Origin: Niastella caeni
Lineage (GTDB): Bacteria; Bacteroidota; Bacteroidia; Chitinophagales; Chitinophagaceae
Assembly: GCF_004834005.1 (NCBI RefSeq)
Contig: NZ_STFF01000006.1
Coordinates: 1-64,000 of the forward strand
Direction of reading: 5' to 3'
DNA length: 64,000 nucleotides
The notes under the pieces were generated by a model, which saw only the letters and a list, made by a program, of their open reading frames with translations, was not told the DNA's origin and made no database searches. Positions within the stretch are counted from its first letter, which is position 1, and each line of letters begins with the position of its first letter. Made by a program: the position numbers and the translations under genes. Of the stretch, positions 59,354 through 64,000 are shown one piece after another.

Positions 59354-59380
59354 CGGTTCCAGATTTGGGACCGTTTTTTT
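59354..59380 (+). terminator. Intrinsic terminator of trxA
   Basis: Seven-bp stem CGGTTCC/GGGACCG (one G-T pair) with loop AGATTT and a T7 tail. Confidence 0.75.
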
Positions 59381-59467
59381 AACATTATTACTTCCCTACC
59401 CGCTATAACATGTACTAATCTTTACATATCTTTCGTTCTGAATTCGAATAATCAATTAAACACGTAC

Positions 59468-59911
59468 ATGAAAATACCTTATTTATTTTCGTTTATAATA
59501 CCCGTTATGATCCTGTTTGTTCCGGCTGATCATCAAACTGCCAATCGTGGATCTGCTGAAAATAGCATAGCCGTGAACAATGATACCAAAGGCGGCGCTG
59601 TAGAATTCACCGATGCAAACTTTCAGAGCAAGGTCCTTTCTTCTGATAAATTAACCATAGTAGATTTTTGGGCCGAGTGGTGCGGTCCCTGTCGTAAGAT
59701 GGGCCCGGTAATAGAAGATCTGGCAAAAGAATACGGCAGTAAAGTGAATATAGGCAAGTTAAACGTGGATCACAATCCGAATGTTTGCATGAAGTATAAA
59801 GTTACATCCATCCCTACCATCCTGTTCATAAAAAACGGGAAAGAGGTAGACAGGGTTGTAGGCACTAATCCTAAGAAAACATTGTTAAAAATGATAGAAC
59901 AGTATAAGTAG
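59468..59911 (+). CDS. Exported thioredoxin, paralogue of trxA
   Basis: A 147-residue protein: hydrophobic leader (YLFSFIIPVMILFVPADH), linker to about residue 42, then a thioredoxin domain about 60 per cent identical to the upstream protein (EFTDANFQSKVLSSDKLT; DFWAEWCGPCRKMGPVIEDL; TSIPTILFIKNGKEVDRVVG). An extra Cys (NVCMKYKV) is present. It probably acts in the periplasm. The close similarity, also at DNA level in the first half, indicates a tandem duplication followed by gain of a signal peptide. Confidence 0.93.
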   Translation: MKIPYLFSFIIPVMILFVPADHQTANRGSAENSIAVNNDTKGGAVEFTDANFQSKVLSSDKLTIVDFWAEWCGPCRKMGPVIEDLAKEYGSKVNIGKLNVDHNPNVCMKYKVTSIPTILFIKNGKEVDRVVGTNPKKTLLKMIEQYK

Positions 59912-60255
59912 CATGTAGCTATAAATATCTTAATAAAAAGCGATCCATTACAGGGTCGCAGTTCAGCGTAAAGAGAAAAAGTTAACCCATACTGGTTACT
60001 GGTTTCTGGCAACTGGAACAACGAAAAAGGCCGTCTCGCATTTTTGGAGACGGCCTTTTTTCAATTTGTACTTCTTTATTGTCAATTAAAATATATCCTT
60101 TATATTGCTACAGCATACCCTAATTTTGCTGGCCATGGTTCGCGTTTATTCTTTCCTGACGGAATAAACACGAACCATTGTAAATTTTATACGTGTAAAC
60201 AATACTATCATATCGCTAAAACTGTTATCTTTTTCAACTACACCAAAATATTACT
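59912..60255. other. Interval with terminator and word repeats
   Basis: Between the exported thioredoxin and the nucleoside transporter. ACTGGTTACTGGTTTCTGGC with AACTGG (59990-60016) is an iterated word; the terminator at 60024-60061 follows. The rest up to 60255 is A/T rich, with an inverted pair GGTTCGCGTTTATTC/GAATAAACACGAACC (about 60138-60176). Confidence 0.5.
60024..60061. terminator. Strong bidirectional terminator
   Basis: Fourteen-bp stem AAAAAGGCCGTCTC/GAGACGGCCTTTTT with a 9-nt loop. Confidence 0.88.
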
Positions 60256-61551
60256 ATGACCCCTGTACTTGAAAACATTGTCCGCGGCGCCTTAGGTATG
60301 TTCTTCCTCATTCTTGTTTGTTTCTTATTAAGCAATAACCGAAGGGCCATTAACTGGCGGCTGGTGGGCATTGGGGTGGTAGCCCAGGTGTGTTTTGCCC
60401 TGGGGGTATTAAAAGTAAACGTCATTAAAATAGTCTTCGGCTGGGTATCCGATAAATTTGTTGAACTGATAAACATCGGTCACAAAGGCATCGAATTCAT
60501 CTTTGGTAACCTGGCCGATCCCAAGGGCAGTTGGGCTTTTATCTTTGCCGTACAGGTGCTGCCCAACATCATCTTCTTCGCCGCATTGTCGGCCATGTTG
60601 TATTACCTGGGCATTCTGCAAAAGATAGTGTATGTATTTGCGTGGATGTTAAAGAAACTGGGCATCTCAGGGCCGGAGAGCGTTTCTACGGCAGCCAATA
60701 TTTTCCTGGGTCAAACGGAAGCGCCGTTGATGATCAGGCCTTTCCTCGATAAAATGAACCGTTCTGAAATGCTGTGTATCATGGTGGGCGGTATGGCCAA
60801 TACGGCTGGTAGTGTGCTGGCAGCGTATGTTGGCTTTTTAGGCGGAAGTGACGTTGTGCAGCAAAAGTATTTTGCCCTGCACATGTTAAGCCAGAGTATC
60901 ATGAGCGCCCCGGCCGCCATTGTGGTATCGAAGGTGTTGTTCCCCCAGAATGAGACCATCATTAAAGAATTGAAAGTACCGAAAGAAAAGATCGGCGACA
61001 ACTTTTTAGATGCCATTTCACTGGGCACCACCGATGGGTTAAAGCTGGCGGTAAACGTAGGCGCAATGCTGATCGTGTTTACCGCGCTGATGTATTTGTG
61101 CAACTGGATCCTCGGTTCCGTTGGCTACTGGTTCAGCATCAACGATGATATTGCCCGCATAACACATGGCCGTTATGAATCCTTATCGTTGCAAATGATC
61201 CTGGGTTATGTGTTCTCCCCTGTTGCCTGGCTCATAGGCGTTAACAGCCATGAAATGGTGCAGGTGGGACAGTTGTTGGGTGAAAAGACCATCCTCAATG
61301 AATTTGTGGCATATATGTCGTTTGGCTCCATGAAAACGACCGGACAAATAACAGATCCCAAATCTATATTGATTGCCACTTATGCCTTATGTGGCTTCGC
61401 CAACTTTGCTTCTATTGGCATCCAGATCGGGGGTATCAGCCAGTTGGCGCCTAATCAACGCCGCAACCTCACCGAACTGGGTGTAAAAGCGCTCATAGGC
61501 GGTACCATTGCCTGTTTGATGTGTGGCACCATAGCCGGCGCCCTAATGTGA
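60256..61551 (+). CDS. CNT-family nucleoside transporter (NupC type)
   Basis: A 431-residue inner-membrane protein with about 8-10 helices. Family segments: INWRLVGIGVVAQVCFALGV, LPNIIFFAALSAMLYYLGIL, FLGQTEAPLMIRPFLDKM (nucleoside/sodium-binding loop with QTEAP), GGMANTAGSVLAAYVGFLGG and YALCGFANFASIGIQIGGIS. It takes up nucleosides with sodium or protons. It is a single gene, and its length is usual for the family. Confidence 0.95.
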   Translation: MTPVLENIVRGALGMFFLILVCFLLSNNRRAINWRLVGIGVVAQVCFALGVLKVNVIKIVFGWVSDKFVELINIGHKGIEFIFGNLADPKGSWAFIFAVQVLPNIIFFAALSAMLYYLGILQKIVYVFAWMLKKLGISGPESVSTAANIFLGQTEAPLMIRPFLDKMNRSEMLCIMVGGMANTAGSVLAAYVGFLGGSDVVQQKYFALHMLSQSIMSAPAAIVVSKVLFPQNETIIKELKVPKEKIGDNFLDAISLGTTDGLKLAVNVGAMLIVFTALMYLCNWILGSVGYWFSINDDIARITHGRYESLSLQMILGYVFSPVAWLIGVNSHEMVQVGQLLGEKTILNEFVAYMSFGSMKTTGQITDPKSILIATYALCGFANFASIGIQIGGISQLAPNQRRNLTELGVKALIGGTIACLMCGTIAGALM

Positions 61552-61559
61552 TAACGGAA

Positions 61560-61655
61560 TACAGTTCTAAGTTCTGAGTTTGTAAGTTCGTTAGTTATTG
61601 AATCTATTATTTCGAAACTAAATAGCTTACAAACTCAATAACTAACTCGTTGCCT
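61560..61655. repeat. Word-iterated inverted repeat
   Basis: Left arm: GAGTTTGTAAG then GTTAGTTATTGA. Right arm: CTTACAAACTC then TCAATAACTAAC, the two reverse-complement words in a shifted order. It lies between the nucleoside transporter gene and mqnE. Confidence 0.65.
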
Positions 61656-61688
61656 TTATGCCTCCTATGCCTTGTTGCCTTTTTCACG

Positions 61689-61696
61689 TAACTTTG
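61689..61696 (+). promoter_or_regulatory. Candidate -7 box for mqnE
   Basis: TAACTTTG fits the Bacteroidota -7 consensus TAnnTTTG, 46 bp before the start codon. No good -33 TTTG at the expected distance. Confidence 0.35.
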
Positions 61697-61742
61697 TGCC
61701 CGTTTTAATTGTTACACACACGGAAGCGAAAATCCAGATCAA

Positions 61743-62912
61743 ATGAGTACTAACATTCAGCAGGTTATTGCAGCAGAACAGAATCCGGCCCTCCGCACCA
61801 TTGGTGAAAAGATAATGAACCGGCAGCGAATTACCCCGGAAGATGGCTTGTTGTTATTTGAGAAAGCCGGTCTGCCCTTCGTAGGCGCACTGGCCAATTT
61901 CGTGCGCGAACGCCTGCATGGTGACACCACTTACTTCAATCGCAATTTTCATATTGAGCCCACCAACGTGTGTGTGTTTGCCTGTTCTTTTTGTTCTTAC
62001 TCCCGCTTGTATGCGCATCGTGAAGAAGGCTGGGAACTTACTACCGACCAAATGTTGAACATTGTAAAAGGTTACGATGGTAAACCAGTTACCGAAGTGC
62101 ATATTGTTGGCGGTGTTCACCCTAAATTAACACTTGAGTTTTTTGCCGATCTGTTACGCAAAATAAAAGCCCACCGGCCCGAATTACATATTAAAGGTTT
62201 TACACCGGTTGAGCTGGACTATATGTTCCGCAAAGCCAAAATGAGTGTTGAAGATGGCATGAAATACCTGCACGAGGCCGGACTGGATTCCTTACCCGGC
62301 GGCGGTGCGGAGATCTTTGCACCTGAGGTCAGGGAAAAGATCTGTGCCGATAAAGTTGATGCCATCGGTTGGTTGAAAATTCATGAAACCGCCCACCAAC
62401 TCGGTATGCATAGCAATGCCACTATGTTGTATGGCCATATTGAAGAGTTCCGTCACCGGATAGATCATATGGAACGGTTACGCCAGCTACAGGATAAAAC
62501 GGGCGGCTTTAATACATTCATCCCGCTTAAGTTCCGCAATAAAGAAAACGACATGAGCAACGTGCCGGAGTCGGGCGTAATTGAAGATATGCGCATGTAT
62601 GCCATTGCTCGATTGTATATGGACAATTTCCCGCACCTGAAAGCCTACTGGCCTATGCTGGGTAGGCATAATGCACAGCTTACGTTGTCTTTTGGGGTGA
62701 ATGATATCGACGGCACCATCGACGATTCTACCAAAATATACTCCATGGCCGGTTCAGAAGAACAAAACCCGGCTATGACCACGGCACAACTGGTAACGCT
62801 GATAAAACAGGCTAAAAGAAAACCTGTTGAAAGGGATACCTTGTATAAGGTGATACACGACTATAGCAACATGGATGTGAACCAGATTGATGTGAATCCG
62901 CAAATGAATTAA
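61743..62912 (+). CDS. mqnE: Aminofutalosine synthase, radical SAM
   Basis: A 389-residue radical SAM enzyme. The [4Fe-4S] motif is NVCVFACSFCSYSR (CxxxCxxC) near residue 75. GGVHPKLTLEFFADLL, DSLPGGGAEIFAPEVREKIC, HSNATMLYGHIEEFRHRIDH and GGFNTFIPLKFRNKEN are characteristic of MqnE rather than MqnC. It joins the enolpyruvyl-benzoate product of MqnA to SAM-derived adenosine in the futalosine route to menaquinone. Other mqn genes are not in the window. It is flanked by word repeats on both sides. Confidence 0.93.
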   Translation: MSTNIQQVIAAEQNPALRTIGEKIMNRQRITPEDGLLLFEKAGLPFVGALANFVRERLHGDTTYFNRNFHIEPTNVCVFACSFCSYSRLYAHREEGWELTTDQMLNIVKGYDGKPVTEVHIVGGVHPKLTLEFFADLLRKIKAHRPELHIKGFTPVELDYMFRKAKMSVEDGMKYLHEAGLDSLPGGGAEIFAPEVREKICADKVDAIGWLKIHETAHQLGMHSNATMLYGHIEEFRHRIDHMERLRQLQDKTGGFNTFIPLKFRNKENDMSNVPESGVIEDMRMYAIARLYMDNFPHLKAYWPMLGRHNAQLTLSFGVNDIDGTIDDSTKIYSMAGSEEQNPAMTTAQLVTLIKQAKRKPVERDTLYKVIHDYSNMDVNQIDVNPQMN

Positions 62913-62995
62913 GAAAAGCTGCAAGCTTCAAGCAATCCAGCTGCATGCAATTTAGTCTTCGCTTGTGGCTTATAGCTAGCAGCTTGTAGCTGCAT
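62913..62995. repeat. Word-iterated inverted repeat between mqnE and sdaA
   Basis: Left arm AGCTGCAAGCTTCAAGC; right arm GCTTGTGGCTTATAGCTAGC then AGCTTGTAGCTGCA, near reverse complements with iteration of the word AGCTTGTAGC. It separates convergent genes and touches both stops. Confidence 0.65.
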
Positions 62996-64000
62996 TCAAC
63001 ATTCAGGCAAACTCAACGGAATATGCACTGCCAGTCCGCCTTCGGCGGTTTCCTTGTATTTATGGCTCATATCGATGGCCGTGTTCCACATGGTTTTGAT
63101 AACGGCATCGAGTGATACTTTGGCGAAATCGGGTGTGCTTTGCAGTGCCAGTTGAGAAGCGGTAATGGCTTTAATAGCGCCCATGGTATTTCGTTCAATG
63201 CAGGGGATCTGCACCAGTCCGCCTATAGGATCGCAGGTCAGTCCCAGGTGATGCTCCATGGCGATCTCCGCAGCCATCAGGGCTTGGCGTTGACTGCCCC
63301 CCAATACTTCGGTTAATCCGGCAGCCGCCATCGCAGAAGATACGCCGATCTCAGCCTGGCAACCACCCATAGCGGCCGAGATGGTAGCGCCTTTTTTAAA
63401 GATGCTGCCGATTTCAGAAGCGGTCAGCATGAACTGCATTACCTTATCATCATTGTATCCATCGCAGAAAACGACAAAATAGTGCAATACCGCCGGAATA
63501 ACGCCGGCAGCGCCATTTGTGGGCGCGGTAACTACCCTGCCGAATGAAGCATTCTCTTCATTTATGGCCAGCGCAAAACAACTCACCCAGTCGAGAATGT
63601 ATTTAAAATCATTGCCACCTGAGCGAATGGCCTTTATCCAGGAGGCATAGTCTTCATACGTTCTGCCCTGTAACAGCTTTTTATTGAGATCGGCGGCCCT
63701 GCGCTTCACCTGTAAGCCACCCGGCAACATGCCCTGGCTATGGCAACCGCGGTACATGCATTCTTTCATCACCTGCCATATTTGCAATACCCCCTTGCGG
63801 GTAGCTTCCTCACTGCGCCAACTGTTCTCATTTTCCATTACCACTTCACTGATGTGTAACCCGGTTTTACGGCACCAGTGCAAGAGGTCATCTGCGGTGT
63901 TGATTGGGAAAGGTAATTGCACCGCAGCGGCAGCCGTTGTGCTTTCATTTTCCTGCTGCACAAATCCGCCGCCTACCGAATAGTAGGTAGAAGCGAACTG
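62996..64000 (-). CDS. sdaA: L-serine ammonia-lyase, iron-sulfur type (5' end outside window)
   Basis: The alpha (catalytic) domain of an Fe-S L-serine dehydratase. The frame continues past the apparent GTG start at 63961 to the window edge with [14 protein letters not shown], the known junction from the beta domain, so the gene is cut by the right border. Conserved elements: [46 protein letters not shown] and [20 protein letters not shown]; the three Cys in the last two segments should hold the [4Fe-4S] cluster. It converts L-serine to pyruvate and ammonia. A full protein would be about 450-480 residues, of which about 335 are visible. Confidence 0.94.
   Translation of the reverse strand, partial: QFASTYYSVGGGFVQQENESTTAAAAVQLPFPINTADDLLHWCRKTGLHISEVVMENENSWRSEEATRKGVLQIWQVMKECMYRGCHSQGMLPGGLQVKRRAADLNKKLLQGRTYEDYASWIKAIRSGGNDFKYILDWVSCFALAINEENASFGRVVTAPTNGAAGVIPAVLHYFVVFCDGYNDDKVMQFMLTASEIGSIFKKGATISAAMGGCQAEIGVSSAMAAAGLTEVLGGSQRQALMAAEIAMEHHLGLTCDPIGGLVQIPCIERNTMGAIKAITASQLALQSTPDFAKVSLDAVIKTMWNTAIDMSHKYKETAEGGLAVHIPLSLPEC

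Overview
The window looks like a chromosome segment of a Bacteroidota member, most likely of the family Chitinophagaceae. This is an inference from content, not from a database match. The evidence is two C-terminal type IX secretion (T9SS) sorting domains plus a third on a gene cut by the left edge, a SusC/SusD pair controlled by an ECF sigma factor and a FecR anti-sigma factor, LytTR and 7TMR-DISM two-component systems, DsbD/TlpA-type thiol proteins, lipoboxes of Bacteroidota type, few Shine-Dalgarno sequences, and a futalosine-pathway MqnE. Coding density is high and GC is moderate. No CRISPR array, insertion-sequence transposase, integrase or rRNA is visible. One tRNA, Ser(CGA), is present.

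Layout. 1-4.7 kb: tail of a T9SS protein, a shared terminator, then a large FG-GAP propeller protein with 14 repeats. 4.9-7.4 kb: a two-component pair with overlapping genes. 7.5-8.1 kb: two adjacent fragments that look like a decayed RloA/RloB-type defence pair. 8.3-9.4 kb: a small sigma factor and a thioredoxin-like protein. 9.7-23.4 kb: a long leftward nutrient-uptake locus (sigma factor, FecR, SusC with STN domain, SusD, three exported thiol-disulfide proteins, M16 peptidase), which reads as a system to import and break down peptides that carry disulfides. 23.5-26.8 kb: two pseudogene remnants, an intact Peptidase_S74 coiled-coil adhesin, and a T9SS protein. 26.9-33.5 kb: an unrecognised membrane protein divergent from a TonB receptor plus GH3 glycosidase pair. 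33.9-37.9 kb: LytS/LytTR system plus a CocE-type hydrolase, bracketed by partial copies of the tRNA-Ser 3' end. 38-64 kb: mainly housekeeping and single genes (Crp/Fnr regulator, CBS protein, MutS2, MsrA, peptide-binding lipoprotein, M1 aminopeptidase, flippase, NlpC/P60 hydrolase, DnaE, two thioredoxins, nucleoside transporter, MqnE, L-serine dehydratase).

The most unusual signal is not a gene. From about 26.8 kb on, at least ten intergenic gaps hold inverted repeats built from short iterated words (about 7-14 nt). The words differ from gap to gap, but the layout is the same: a word array, a spacer, then the reverse-complement word array. One of these has been amplified into a 173-bp tandem array with four copies next to msrA. 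Words from these arrays also supply stop codons and apparent upstream start codons of neighbouring genes. I do not recognise a named repeat family with this design.
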